A stretch of DNA of 64,000 bases from DASZBR01 sp035943935 (lineage in GTDB: Bacteria > Pseudomonadota > Gammaproteobacteria > DASZBR01): NCBI GenBank assembly GCA_035943935.1, contig DASZBR010000022.1:3784-67783 (forward strand). The letters run 5' to 3'. Numbering within the stretch: position 1 is the first letter of the stretch; each line of letters opens with the position of its first letter. The notes under the pieces are model-generated. The model was not told the origin of the DNA, did no database searches, and saw only the letters and a program-made list of their open reading frames with translations. The position numbers and the translations under genes were made by a program. Below are positions 53,348 to 62,447 of the stretch, one piece after another.

Positions 53348-54466
53348 TTATTCCATTAAGGCTTTTACAGGTTCGCGATAATCACAGTTCATCGCATGAG
53401 CAACAGCAGAGTAAGTCACATGACTTTTATAGACATTCAGGCCGTTTAATAAATGCTTGTTTTCTAATAAAGCATTTTTATAGCCCTTCGTGGCTAATTG
53501 CAAAATAAAAGGCAATGTGGCGTTATTGAGTGCAAACGTTGCGGTACGCGCAACCGCACCCGGCATATTTGCGACACAATAATGCACGACGCCATCGACC
53601 ACATAGGTGGGATCCGTATGGGTTGTCGCTTTACTGGTTTCTGCACAACCGCCTTGATCAATAGCGACGTCAACGAGGACAGAACCCGCATGCATTTTTT
53701 TAATTAAGTCATGGCTAATTAATTTGGGTGCCGCAGCGCCAGGAATTAATACCGCACCAATAACCAAATCGGCTTCGCAGACATAACGCTCAATCGCATC
53801 GTGCGTTGAATAAATAGTATTTAATTTTGAGCCAAATTGCGCATCTAATTCTTTCAGACGCTGAATAGATTTATCTATTACAGTAACGTGCGCTTCAAAA
53901 CCGGTTGCCATGCGAATAGCATTTGTTCCGACAACACCACCGCCGATGACGACTATTCTTCCAGAAGCAACACCGGGAACGCCGCCTAATAAAATTCCGC
54001 GTCCACCTTGTGCTTTTTCTAAACAATGCGCGCCCGCTTGAATAGACATGCGTCCAGCGACTTCACTCATCGGAGCTAAAAGAGGAAGACCGCCAAAATT
54101 ATCCGTAACCGTTTCATAGGCAATAGCCACACAACCTGAATTAATTAAACCTTTGGTTTGTTCTGGATCTGGTGCGAGGTGTAAATAGGTAAATAAAATT
54201 TGATCTTTGCGTAACATTTTACATTCGTTTGCTTGGGGTTCTTTGACTTTGACAATCATTTCGGCTTGATCAAAAACTTCTTTAGCGGTTTTTGCAATCA
54301 GTGCACCGGCTGCTGCGTAGGTTGCATCATTAATACCGATACCCATCCCCGCATTTGTTTCGACAATGACGCTGTGACCATGTGCAATCAATTCGCGCAC
54401 ACTTGAGGGCACCATACCTACACGGTATTCATGATTTTTAATTTCTTTTGGAACGCCTATCAACAT
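53348..54466 (-). CDS. ald: Alanine dehydrogenase
   Basis: Ald interconverts alanine and pyruvate with NAD. The 372-residue protein begins MLIGVPKEIKNHEYRVGM and has KVKEPQ, the HLAPD motif, and the NAD-binding VVIGGGVVGTNAIRMA. The substrate residues R15 and K75 equivalents are in place. In intracellular bacteria it can serve to use host alanine, which is inference. AGGAG is 7 nt before the ATG. It is divergent from recA. Confidence 0.95.
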   Translation of the reverse strand: MLIGVPKEIKNHEYRVGMVPSSVRELIAHGHSVIVETNAGMGIGINDATYAAAGALIAKTAKEVFDQAEMIVKVKEPQANECKMLRKDQILFTYLHLAPDPEQTKGLINSGCVAIAYETVTDNFGGLPLLAPMSEVAGRMSIQAGAHCLEKAQGGRGILLGGVPGVASGRIVVIGGGVVGTNAIRMATGFEAHVTVIDKSIQRLKELDAQFGSKLNTIYSTHDAIERYVCEADLVIGAVLIPGAAAPKLISHDLIKKMHAGSVLVDVAIDQGGCAETSKATTHTDPTYVVDGVVHYCVANMPGAVARTATFALNNATLPFILQLATKGYKNALLENKHLLNGLNVYKSHVTYSAVAHAMNCDYREPVKALME

Positions 54467-54554
54467 AATTTTTTCTCCTGGAAACAGTGTGCGCGGATTA
54501 TACAGGATGTTATGATGACTGACGATGTTCTCTTAATAGTTAACGGAGGTGTTT

Positions 54555-55601
54555 ATGGCAGCAGTGGATGAAAATAGGAAGAAAGCACTCGAAGCGGCAA
54601 AAAGTCAAATAGAACGCCAATTTGGAAAGGGTTCTATCATGCTTTTAGGTGATAACGAAGCCGTAGCAATAGAAGCCATTTCGACAGGCTCTTTAGGATT
54701 GGATATTGCATTAGGGATTGGTGGATTGCCCAAAGGACGTATTGTTGAAATTTATGGGCCAGAGTCTTCAGGTAAAACAACGCTCACATTACAAGTGGCT
54801 GCGCAGTCTCAAAAAGCGGGCGGAACCGTTGCGTTTATTGATGCTGAACATGCGCTTGACCCTAATTATGCTGAAAAATTGGGTGTAAACGTCGCAAATT
54901 TATTAGTCTCTCAACCCGATACCGGCGAACAAGGTTTAGAAATCGCCGACATGTTAGTCAGATCAGGTGCTGTAGACGTTGTCATTGTTGACTCGGTTGC
55001 TGCCTTAACTCCGCGTGCAGAAATCGAAGGCGAAATGGGCGATCAGCATATGGGTCTCCAAGCGCGATTAATGTCACAGGCTTTACGTAAGTTAACGGGC
55101 AATATTAAGCGATCGAATACTTTAGTTATCTTTATTAATCAAATCCGTATGAAAATTGGCGTTATGTTTGGTAATCCTGAAACTACCACCGGTGGTAATG
55201 CCTTAAAATTCTATGCGTCTATCCGATTAGATATTCGTCGAACGGGTGCAATTAAGAAGGGCGAAGAAATTATTGGTAGCGAAACGCGTGTGAAAGTCGT
55301 TAAAAATAAAGTCGCACCGCCATTCCGTGAAGCGCATTTTGAAATTCTGTACGGAGAAGGTATTTCACACGAAGGCGAAATTATTGAGCTGGGTGCAGCA
55401 CTCAATATCGTTGATAAATCCGGTGCGTGGTACGCGTATCAAGGTGAAAAGATTGGTCAGGGCAAAGATAATGCGCGTCAATATTTGAAAGAAAATCCAA
55501 AGATTGCGCAAGAAATCGAAGCTAAGATTCGTGAATTAAGTATTAAGAAAACGGGTAAACCAGTTGAGACGGTAGAAGAGGATGAATCCATCACCGCGTA
55601 A
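54555..55601 (+). CDS. recA: Recombinase RecA
   Basis: RecA forms the strand-exchange filament. The 348-residue protein has MAAVDENRKKALEAAK at the N-terminus, Walker A GPESSGKTTL, Walker B VVIVDSVAAL, loop L2 (NPETTTGGNALKFY) and an acidic tail. The ATG at 54555 is fixed by GGAGG 5 nt upstream; the GTG at 54549 lies within that site. No clear LexA box (CTG-N10-CAG) stands before it, in line with the absence of a classic SOS system in Legionella and Coxiella. Confidence 0.98.
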   Translation: MAAVDENRKKALEAAKSQIERQFGKGSIMLLGDNEAVAIEAISTGSLGLDIALGIGGLPKGRIVEIYGPESSGKTTLTLQVAAQSQKAGGTVAFIDAEHALDPNYAEKLGVNVANLLVSQPDTGEQGLEIADMLVRSGAVDVVIVDSVAALTPRAEIEGEMGDQHMGLQARLMSQALRKLTGNIKRSNTLVIFINQIRMKIGVMFGNPETTTGGNALKFYASIRLDIRRTGAIKKGEEIIGSETRVKVVKNKVAPPFREAHFEILYGEGISHEGEIIELGAALNIVDKSGAWYAYQGEKIGQGKDNARQYLKENPKIAQEIEAKIRELSIKKTGKPVETVEEDESITA

Positions 55602-56013
55602 AAAAATATATATGCTCGCGCTGAAGTTGCTGACACGGCGCGAGCATGCTGTTGCTGAATTACGCAAAAAATTAGTGGAAAAAACGGAACACCCGGAGTT
55701 AGTCCCCGAAATTATTCAGGAATTAATCCAGAAGAAATATTTGGATGATAATCGTTTTGCTGAAATGTATTCACGGATGCGATCGAATAAAGGTTATGGA
55801 TTATTAAGGATTAAACGAGAATTAAAAGAAAGGGGTATTACAGAATGTGTAAATTTACATCATGCTGATATTAAAAATATTTATGAGAGAAAATTTGGGA
55901 GTAATCCTGCTAAAGATATCCGCGAAAAAGCTAAACAGATTCGCTATTTGCAGTATCGGGGATTTTCGTTTGAAGAAATTAAAAAGGTTTTAAATCATGA
56001 AGATGACGAGTAG
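55582..56013 (+). CDS. recX: Regulatory protein RecX
   Basis: RecX caps and inhibits the RecA filament. The 143-residue protein has the three helical repeats of the family: LKLLTRREHAVAELRKKL, a central LIQKKYLDDNRFAEMYSRMRS, and a C-terminal RYLQYRGFSFEEIKKVL. It overlaps recA by 20 nt and alaS by 17 nt, so all three are coupled. Confidence 0.95.
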   Translation: MNPSPRKKIYMLALKLLTRREHAVAELRKKLVEKTEHPELVPEIIQELIQKKYLDDNRFAEMYSRMRSNKGYGLLRIKRELKERGITECVNLHHADIKNIYERKFGSNPAKDIREKAKQIRYLQYRGFSFEEIKKVLNHEDDE

Positions 56014-58492
56014 TGACGTTCGCCAAAAATTTCTGGACTATTTTAAATCACACGGTCATACCGTTGTGCCGAGTAGTTCTTTAATACCCCAAAATGATCC
56101 GACGTTATTATTTGTTAACGCCGGCATGGTTCAATTTAAAGATGTATTTTTGGGTGTTGAAAAAAAAACCTATGTTCGCGCAACGTCTTCCCAAAAATGC
56201 ATGCGCGCAGGCGGTAAGCATAATGATTTAGAAAATGTTGGTTATACGGCTCGTCATCATACTTTCTTCGAAATGCTGGGAAATTTCAGCTTTGGCGATT
56301 ATTTTAAAGAAGAAGCTATAAAATTAGCCTGGGATTTTTTAATTAATATTTTAAAATTACCTAAAGATAAGCTTTCTATTACAGTCTATAAAGATGATCT
56401 TGAAGCAGAAAATATTTGGCTGAATAAAATTGGCATCGATAAATCTAAAATTAAACGCCATGATGAAAAAGATAATTTTTGGAGTATGGGTGAAACCGGT
56501 CCGTGTGGTCCGTGTACAGAAATATTTTATGATCACGGTGAGTCTATTAAAGATCCAGAAGATAGATTTGTTGAAATCTGGAATTTAGTTTTCATGCAAT
56601 ATGATCGTCAACCTGATGGGAAATTAATTCCGCTTCCTAAACCCTCCGTTGATACGGGTATGGGATTAGAGCGAGTGTGTGCAGTGATGCAAGGCGTGCC
56701 CAATAATTATGATACGGATCTATTTGTTCCTATTATTGAAAAAGCAGCAAAATTAGCGAATAAAACAGATCATACTTTAACGTCTCTTAGAGTATTAGCG
56801 GATCATATTAGATCAACCAGTTTTCTGATCCTCGATGGCATTTCGCCATCCAATGAGGGAAGGGGATATGTATTACGCAGAATTATTCGTCGTGCTATTC
56901 GACATGGCCATCAAGTGGGAATCGCTTCGCCATTTTTCAATAAATTAGTTGAGCCGTTAGTTAAAGTGATGAGTGGTGCTTATCCTGAATTGAAAAAAAA
57001 TCAGGAATTTATAGAGCAAACTTTATTACAAGAAGAAGAGCAATTTTCTGTGACGTTAGACCAAGGCATGAAAATATTAAATCATGCTATTTCGGAATTA
57101 AATCAAAAGATTATTCCGGGCGATATTATATTTAAATTATATGATACCTATGGATTTCCGGTTGATCTTACCGCAGATATTGCACGTGAAAAAAATCTCG
57201 AATTAGACATTGCGGGATTTGAATCCGAGATGTCCAAACAACGTAAGCAATCGCAAGACAACCAAAAGTTTTCAGGCGAAGCATTAAGCAGTATTGCAAC
57301 TGCACTCAAAGATCACCAGGCTTCTGAGTTTACGGGTTATGAGCATCTCAAAGAAACGACCAAAATTCTTGCGGTTTTAAAAGAAGGATTGGTACTAGAC
57401 AAAACACCATTTTATGCAGAATCCGGCGGACAAGTCGGCGATCAAGGAATTATTCAAAATAAAGATAATATATTTATCGTCACGGATACGAAAAAAGCGG
57501 GCCAGCATATTGTTCATTATGGCCATATTAAAAAGGGTAGTTTTAAAGAAAATATGGAAGTGATTGCAGAAGTGGATCACGAGTTGCGTCAACGAACTGT
57601 ACTCAATCACACCGCTACGCATTTATTACATGCGGCTTTGAAAAATATTTTAGGGGACAGCGTTTCTCAAAAGGGCTCGTTGGTGGCGCCAGACAGATTG
57701 CGATTTGATTTTTCGTATTCCAAGCCAGTGACGCCAGATGAAATAATCAAAATAGAAAATTTGGTTAATCACCATATTAGATTAAATCATGAAGGCCAGA
57801 TAAAAATTACGACTCCCGATGAAGCCGTTAAAGAAGGCGCGCTTGCTTTATTTGGTGAAAAATATGGTGATCAGGTTCGGACGTTAAAGTTGGGTAATTT
57901 TTCTTTTGAGCTTTGTGGTGGTACGCATGTAAATAGAACTGGCGATATTGGCTATTTTAAAATTATTTCAGAATCAGGCATAGCTTCAGGTGTTAGACGA
58001 ATTGAAGCGGTGACAGGAGAGGGCGCAGAGAATTTTGTGCGTGATTTCAATAACAAGCTTCAACAAGAGATGAATAAATTATTAGACGACAAGAAAAATC
58101 TCCAAAAACAATTAGATCAATTACAAAGCAAATTAAGCAGTCATCAGGGAAGTAATTTGGTAGATAAAAAAAGATTAATTAATAATATTACTGTTTTAGC
58201 AGAAGTGGTTGAAAATATTGATGTCAAAAATTTACGTGAAACAGTCGACCAATTAAAGCAAAAATTATCCAGCGGAATTATAGTATTGGGTTCCGTACAA
58301 GATAATAAAGCCAATTTAATTATTGGTGTGACAAAAGATCTTGTGAATAAATATCCAGCAAATGAATTAATCAAATCCATGGCAGAAATGATTGGTGGCA
58401 AAGGCGGTGGTCGTGCAGATTTAGCTCAAGCGGGCGGAGATAAATCTGAGAATTTACAGGCGGCATTACAATTAATTGATAAATTGGTATAA
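55997..58492 (+). CDS. alaS: Alanyl-tRNA synthetase
   Basis: AlaS charges tRNA-Ala and clears Ser-tRNA. The 831-residue protein has the class II catalytic core (residues 5-240 with motif FVNAGMVQFKDVFLG), the editing domain with HTATHLLHAAL and CGGTHV zinc ligands, and a short C-Ala domain (from about 735). It is some 45 residues shorter than E. coli AlaS, chiefly in the C-terminal part. It ends 4 nt before lysC. Confidence 0.97.
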   Translation: MKMTSSDVRQKFLDYFKSHGHTVVPSSSLIPQNDPTLLFVNAGMVQFKDVFLGVEKKTYVRATSSQKCMRAGGKHNDLENVGYTARHHTFFEMLGNFSFGDYFKEEAIKLAWDFLINILKLPKDKLSITVYKDDLEAENIWLNKIGIDKSKIKRHDEKDNFWSMGETGPCGPCTEIFYDHGESIKDPEDRFVEIWNLVFMQYDRQPDGKLIPLPKPSVDTGMGLERVCAVMQGVPNNYDTDLFVPIIEKAAKLANKTDHTLTSLRVLADHIRSTSFLILDGISPSNEGRGYVLRRIIRRAIRHGHQVGIASPFFNKLVEPLVKVMSGAYPELKKNQEFIEQTLLQEEEQFSVTLDQGMKILNHAISELNQKIIPGDIIFKLYDTYGFPVDLTADIAREKNLELDIAGFESEMSKQRKQSQDNQKFSGEALSSIATALKDHQASEFTGYEHLKETTKILAVLKEGLVLDKTPFYAESGGQVGDQGIIQNKDNIFIVTDTKKAGQHIVHYGHIKKGSFKENMEVIAEVDHELRQRTVLNHTATHLLHAALKNILGDSVSQKGSLVAPDRLRFDFSYSKPVTPDEIIKIENLVNHHIRLNHEGQIKITTPDEAVKEGALALFGEKYGDQVRTLKLGNFSFELCGGTHVNRTGDIGYFKIISESGIASGVRRIEAVTGEGAENFVRDFNNKLQQEMNKLLDDKKNLQKQLDQLQSKLSSHQGSNLVDKKRLINNITVLAEVVENIDVKNLRETVDQLKQKLSSGIIVLGSVQDNKANLIIGVTKDLVNKYPANELIKSMAEMIGGKGGGRADLAQAGGDKSENLQAALQLIDKLV

Positions 58493-58496
58493 CACT

Positions 58497-59732
58497 ATGG
58501 CACTTCTCGTTCAAAAATTCGGTGGTACGTCAGTCGGTTCTCTCGAAAGAATTTCTGCTGTTGCTGAAAAAATAAAAAAAACACGTGATGAAGGTCATGA
58601 TGTCGTCGTCGTCGTTTCTGCGATGAGTGGCGAAACCGATCGTTTAATTAATATGGCTAAACAAATTCATTTATCACCCGATTCACGAGAATATGCAGCG
58701 TTAGTTACAACGGGTGAACAAGTGACAACCGCGTTATTAGCCATTAATTTACAAAAATTAGGCGTGTCTGCAAAATCCTATACGGCGCATCAAGCAAAAA
58801 TTCTGACAGATAAAAATCATATGAAAGCCAGAATTCTTGATATTGATACGCAGACTATATTAAAAGAAGTTAAAAACGGGTTAGTGGTAATCGTCGCTGG
58901 ATTTCAAGGTGTATCAGAAGAAGGCGAAGTCACGACTTTAGGAAGAGGTGGATCGGATACCACTGCTGTTGCATTAGCCGCGGCACTTAAAGCATCTGAA
59001 TGTCAGATCTATACTGATGTTGAGGGAGTGTATACCGCCGATCCCCGAGTGGTGTCTAAAGCAAGATTATTAACACATATTACCTTTGAAGAAATGATGG
59101 AAATGGCCGGATTGGGTGCTAAAGTATTACAGCCCCGATCAGTCGAATTTGTGGGGAAATATAAAGTACCTTTAAGAGTATTATCCAGTTTCAAAGAAGG
59201 TCCCGGAACTTTAATCACGTTTGAGAGTGTAACCATGGAACAACCGTTAGTGTCAGGCATTGCCTTTAATCGTAATGAAGCAAAATTAACTATAAAAGGC
59301 ATTCCCGATGAACCGGGCAGTGTCGCAAAAGTGCTTACGCCCATTTCAGATGCGCATATTGAAATTGATATGATTGTTCAAAACGTTGCGGTTGACGGCA
59401 AAATTGATTTTACCTTTACCTGTCCGCGCGATGAATTTCCGAAAGCGTTAGAAATATTAAAAGAAACGGCGAAACACATGGGCGCAAAAGAAGTGAGTGG
59501 CGATGCCTTGATCGCAAAGCTATCTTTAATCGGCGTGGGTATGCGTTCTCATGCCGGTATTGCGAGCAAAATGTTTACCGTCATGGGTAAAGAGGGAATT
59601 AATATCCAGCTTATTACAACATCAGAAATTAAAATTTCAGTGGTGGTTGATGAAAAATATTTGGAGTTAGGTGCGCGTGCACTTCATACGGCGTTTGGAT
59701 TAGATGTTGAGCCGGAAGAAGAATTTAATTAA
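58497..59732 (+). CDS. lysC: Aspartate kinase
   Basis: LysC makes aspartyl phosphate for lysine, threonine and diaminopimelate. The 411-residue protein opens with LVQKFGGTSVGS, has the catalytic GRGGSDTTAVALAAAL and VLQPRSVEF, and two C-terminal ACT domains that bind the feedback amino acid. The ATG at 58497 is the conserved start; it lies 4 nt after alaS and has no ribosome site of its own, so translation is probably coupled. It converges with an 8-nt overlap on the HAD-like gene. Confidence 0.95.
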   Translation: MALLVQKFGGTSVGSLERISAVAEKIKKTRDEGHDVVVVVSAMSGETDRLINMAKQIHLSPDSREYAALVTTGEQVTTALLAINLQKLGVSAKSYTAHQAKILTDKNHMKARILDIDTQTILKEVKNGLVVIVAGFQGVSEEGEVTTLGRGGSDTTAVALAAALKASECQIYTDVEGVYTADPRVVSKARLLTHITFEEMMEMAGLGAKVLQPRSVEFVGKYKVPLRVLSSFKEGPGTLITFESVTMEQPLVSGIAFNRNEAKLTIKGIPDEPGSVAKVLTPISDAHIEIDMIVQNVAVDGKIDFTFTCPRDEFPKALEILKETAKHMGAKEVSGDALIAKLSLIGVGMRSHAGIASKMFTVMGKEGINIQLITTSEIKISVVVDEKYLELGARALHTAFGLDVEPEEEFN

Positions 59733-60549
59733 CTTGAGGACTGGCGCTTCTTTTCAGTCCTAGCTCTTCATTATCAATACTTTCACGACTACACGTTAAT
59801 CCGGTTCTTCTTTCTGGCGTTGGACTCGGACTGTGACTTTTCCAAAGTCCTTCCATTGAATTGGCTAATGATTTTGAGCCATCTGATGAGCTGTTCTCGT
59901 CGTTTACTTTTTCCGCCGGGTGTTTAATTGACTCGCTGTATTCCATGATCAGTGGAATATGTTTTCCATCATTAGTCGCACGAAGTGCTTTATATTGCGC
60001 ATTACAGGCACGCAGATAATTTTTCCAATTGTCATCCGTAAAAACAACAAGAGAATTCGGAAGGTGAGTGAGACCTAATTTTTCTTTTGCGTAGATTTTT
60101 GCGCGATCGAGATGTTCACTTTTGTCTGCTTTTTCACCTTCTTCTGGCCAGAATGAAATTATTTTTATGTGCTCTTGAATAAATGCTTTATCAAGTCCAA
60201 CCATTTCTTCGAGAAAACGCGGAAAAAGATCTTCACCAAAAATATTAAATGAAACAATCGCTTGAGCATGACCATCGCGAGCAATTTTTTCATTCGCTTT
60301 TTTCCAGTCGCCGGGTTCTCCAATCACAGTCATTTTTTTGACCACTTCCCAGCATTCTTCTCTTTTTTCTTTATAAGCAGACATGATGAGTGGGAGGTTG
60401 TCGAGCAATTCTTCTGATCGAAGATGGCCAAATCCCAGGTATTCAAGGATGGCACGCTGTGTGTTGCCGATGACATAGGTCCCGTCGAAATCATGGCAAA
60501 ATACCGCTCTAATTGCGGCCATATCGACTTTAACTGATTGATCTTCCAT
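59725..60549 (-). CDS. HAD-like hydrolase domain protein, effector candidate
   Basis: The 274-residue protein starts with a DFDGTYV motif (residues 19-25), the DxDGT signature of HAD phosphatases with its nucleophile Asp, and a later SLVVFTDDNWKNY that could hold the magnesium Asp residues. No other motifs are strong. The last 70 residues are disordered, Ser/Asn/Glu-rich (PSPTPERR, NEELGLKRSASP), like an effector tail with an acid cluster. AAGGGGA lies before the ATG. It is not a family I know by name. A PmrA-type box lies 56 bp upstream but its -10 points the other way, to csrA; the half-sites are palindromic, so bidirectional use is possible. Confidence 0.7.
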   Translation of the reverse strand: MEDQSVKVDMAAIRAVFCHDFDGTYVIGNTQRAILEYLGFGHLRSEELLDNLPLIMSAYKEKREECWEVVKKMTVIGEPGDWKKANEKIARDGHAQAIVSFNIFGEDLFPRFLEEMVGLDKAFIQEHIKIISFWPEEGEKADKSEHLDRAKIYAKEKLGLTHLPNSLVVFTDDNWKNYLRACNAQYKALRATNDGKHIPLIMEYSESIKHPAEKVNDENSSSDGSKSLANSMEGLWKSHSPSPTPERRTGLTCSRESIDNEELGLKRSASPQVN

Positions 60550-60605
60550 GGTTTCCCCTTAGTTTGGGTAAAAAATAACAAAAAAACTTGCACTTTCTAG
60601 CGTTT

Positions 60606-60638
60606 CTTAAGAAAACCTTAAGGTTTCTAGTCTATGAT
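60606..60638 (+). promoter_or_regulatory. PmrA-type promoter upstream of csrA
   Basis: CTTAAG and CCTTAAGG half-sites at 11-bp spacing (60606-60623) are followed exactly 9 nt later by TATGAT (60633-60638). The expected start is near 60645, giving a csrA leader of about 120 nt. A link between PmrA and csrA has been reported in Legionella as I recall. Several GGA motifs in the leader, one at the AUGGAGGAG ribosome site, could let CsrA bind its own mRNA. Confidence 0.75.
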
Positions 60639-60764
60639 ACGCCCCGAAAGGTCATTGTGTTAGTGGCACGCCCACAGTAGAATCGGCCTTTTAATAATAG
60701 GGAAATGGGGATCAGTACGGCAAAAAAAAGGGAATATACTTATACATATGGAGGAGAAGCAAAG

Positions 60765-60968
60765 ATGCTTATCTTAACAAGACGCGTAGGGGAAACTCTA
60801 ATAATTGGTGACGATGTCACTGTGACAGTACTTGGGGTCAAAGGAAATCAAGTAAGGTTAGGGATTAACGCACCCAAAGAAATCTCTGTGCACCGCGAAG
60901 AAATTTATCAACGCATTCAGCAAGAGAAAGCAAAAGACGGTTCTAACGAAGGGTCAAAAGACTCTTAA
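60765..60968 (+). CDS. csrA: Carbon storage regulator CsrA
   Basis: CsrA binds GGA motifs in mRNA leaders to repress or stabilise them; in Legionella it controls the switch from replication to transmission. The 67-residue protein begins MLILTRRVGETLIIGDD, with the RNA-binding VTVTVLGVKGNQVRLGI and VHREEIYQRI including the key Arg. GGAGGAG lies 8 nt before the ATG at 60765; the frame is open for 20 codons upstream. It has a PmrA-type promoter about 130 bp upstream. Confidence 0.97.
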   Translation: MLILTRRVGETLIIGDDVTVTVLGVKGNQVRLGINAPKEISVHREEIYQRIQQEKAKDGSNEGSKDS

Positions 60969-61067
60969 TTCTTTAGTTCAGTATTCTATTTATTTTATTG
61001 ATCTTATCGCAAATGATTCGTATCATGCCGGCTCTGTATGTTCGGTGGTGCGGATCATTTTCATTTT

Positions 61068-61144
61068 CGGGGTATAGCGCAGCCTGGTAGCGCGCCTGCT
61101 TTGGGAGCAGGATGTCGGGGGTTCAAATCCCTCTACCCCGACCA
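61068..61144 (+). tRNA. tRNA-Pro (anticodon TGG)
   Basis: A 77-nt cloverleaf has acceptor CGGGGTA/TACCCCG, anticodon stem CCTGC/GCAGG with loop TTTGGGA (anticodon TGG) and encoded CCA. It is the first of a three-tRNA cluster. Confidence 0.96.
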
Positions 61145-61159
61145 ACTTTCGGACGAATT

Positions 61160-61236
61160 GCGCCCGTAGCTCATTCGGATAGAGCACCGGCCTTCTAAGC
61201 CGGGGGTAGCAGGTTCGAATCCTGCCGGGCGCGCCA
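61160..61236 (+). tRNA. tRNA-Arg (anticodon TCT)
   Basis: A 77-nt cloverleaf has acceptor GCGCCCG/CGGGCGC, anticodon stem CCGGC/GCCGG with loop CTTCTAA (anticodon TCT) and encoded CCA, 15 nt after tRNA-Pro. Confidence 0.96.
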
Positions 61237-61285
61237 TTAAATGTAGTGTAGAGCAATATCTTTTATTGTAGTATTCCAAACATAT

Positions 61286-61362
61286 GGTGGATGTAGCTCA
61301 GTTGGTAGAGCTCCGGATTGTGATTCCGGTGGTCGCGGGTTCGAGCCCCGTCATTCACCCCA
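61286..61362 (+). tRNA. tRNA-His (anticodon GTG)
   Basis: A 77-nt cloverleaf has an eight-pair acceptor (GGTGGATG/CATTCACC) that includes the extra G-1 of tRNA-His. The anticodon loop TTGTGAT gives anticodon GTG, and CCA is encoded. Confidence 0.96.
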
Positions 61363-61437
61363 GTTTCTTTCTCTCTTCTATTAAAAATCAAATTCGACAA
61401 CCTGAGTGTGAACATTTTTTTAGCAAGGAGCTAAGTT

Positions 61438-61623
61438 ATGCCATTGATTAGTATTGTAATTGTGCTGGTAGTTGTTGGATTTCTTCTGTGGGTGATTAAT
61501 ACGTATATTCCGATGGCAGCTCCGATTAAAACGATTTTAAATGGAGTGGTGATTATTGCTGTGGTTTTATGGGTTTTATCTCTTTTTGGAATTATTCCTT
61601 GGTTCCATCTCGCCTTGCGTTAA
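61438..61623 (+). CDS. Small inner-membrane protein (Thivi_2564-like)
   Basis: The 61-residue protein has two membrane helices (residues 4-22 and 34-52) with NTYIPMAAPIKTILN between them. This matches the small Thivi_2564-type membrane proteins found in many proteobacteria, whose role is unknown. AAGGAG stands 7 nt before the ATG. Confidence 0.8.
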   Translation: MPLISIVIVLVVVGFLLWVINTYIPMAAPIKTILNGVVIIAVVLWVLSLFGIIPWFHLALR

Positions 61624-61733
61624 AGCAAACCATAAGAGCAGGTTTAAATACTTGCTCTTGATGTTAAGTCTTTCAGCGTAATAGGTTGACCTCGTGTTAA
61701 ATCCCCATTAGCCTATGACCCTTCATCGTTAGC

Positions 61734-61809
61734 GGGCCGTTAGCTCAGTTGGTAGAGCAGTTGACTCTTAATCAATAGGTCGCTGGTTCGATCCCAGCAC
61801 GGCCCACCA
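61734..61809 (+). tRNA. tRNA-Lys (anticodon CTT)
   Basis: A 76-nt cloverleaf has acceptor GGGCCGT/ACGGCCC, anticodon stem GTTGA/TCAAT with loop CTCTTAA (anticodon CTT) and encoded CCA. Its 3' end marks the edge of the accessory stretch. tRNA-Lys genes are common integration targets. Confidence 0.95.
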
Positions 61810-62117
61810 GATTCTCCCCGCCACAGCAGCTTTTCAAGGCTATACCCTCAAAAAATTATTTCCGCAAAAAATTTTCGTTCGGGACTTTTTCGGGACTCAG
61901 AAGCCCTTTTTCGGGACTTTTTAAGCACAATAATTTCATTTATCAATAATTTATATGGGTTTTTGAGTGTGAACGGTTGATTTTTAATCATCGGGTTCTA
62001 GGAAAGTTATTTCAAGTGATGAGTGGGAGCTTGAACATGAAAATTAGCCTGCCTCCGAATTCCCACAGATATTTTCTGCGGGAATTTTTCGGAGGCAAGT
62101 TCAGAAATTATTAATGC
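61810..62117. other. Non-coding edge of the accessory region: repeats and a long hairpin
   Basis: This 308-nt gap holds no gene I can support. At 61879-61922 TCGGGACTTTTT-type repeats occur three times, as in arm-type binding sites near integrase att sites. At 62050-62096 a long stem pairs GCCTCCGA-TTCCC-CAGA with its complement. The second stands just after the AlpA-like stop on the minus strand and may end that transcript. No integrase gene is present. Confidence 0.5.
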
Positions 62118-62336
62118 CTAATATGTTGGAATGTTTTCGTCTCGATAAACCCGATATTTTTCCAGCCATGCGTCTAAGTCTGCTTTAAAATATCGAATGG
62201 TTCTGCCAATTTTAAGAAAGCTTGGGCCAGGAGTTCGATTTTCTCTAGTCCTATTCATTCGATCTTGCCTTAAATATGAACGGCTCATTCCTATGTATTC
62301 TGCAGTTTCAGCTTCGTTTAAAACATGTTTTGACAT
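62118..62336 (-). CDS. AlpA-like helix-turn-helix regulator/excisionase
   Basis: The 72-residue protein has an AlpA/excisionase-type helix-turn-helix (LNEAETAEYIGMSRSYLRQDR), the GPSFLKIGRTIRYFKADLDAWL wing and a short tail. Such proteins control integrase expression in phage-like or island elements. Here it stands some 310 nt after tRNA-Lys without an integrase, so it is likely a remnant. GGAG is seen 7-10 nt before the start. Confidence 0.85.
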   Translation of the reverse strand: MSKHVLNEAETAEYIGMSRSYLRQDRMNRTRENRTPGPSFLKIGRTIRYFKADLDAWLEKYRVYRDENIPTY

Positions 62337-62447
62337 GGCTAAGGCTCCTTAAGTAAATTCTTAAAATTAACACATAGAGTTTTATTTATGAATTTTAGTA
62401 ACTAGAATGACTTTCGAGTTATGTTCACTGAGGAGATTGATTAAGAT

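Noticed and set aside
54480..54554. LexA box before recA
   Set aside because: No CTG-N10-CAG with acceptable spacing was seen.
61023..61256. 77-codon minus-strand frame
   Set aside because: It runs over tRNA-Pro and tRNA-Arg and has no coding signs of its own.
61879..61922. Remnant of an integrase coding sequence after tRNA-Lys
   Set aside because: All frames are short and give low-complexity Lys/Arg/Ser peptides; only the repeat pattern is supportable.
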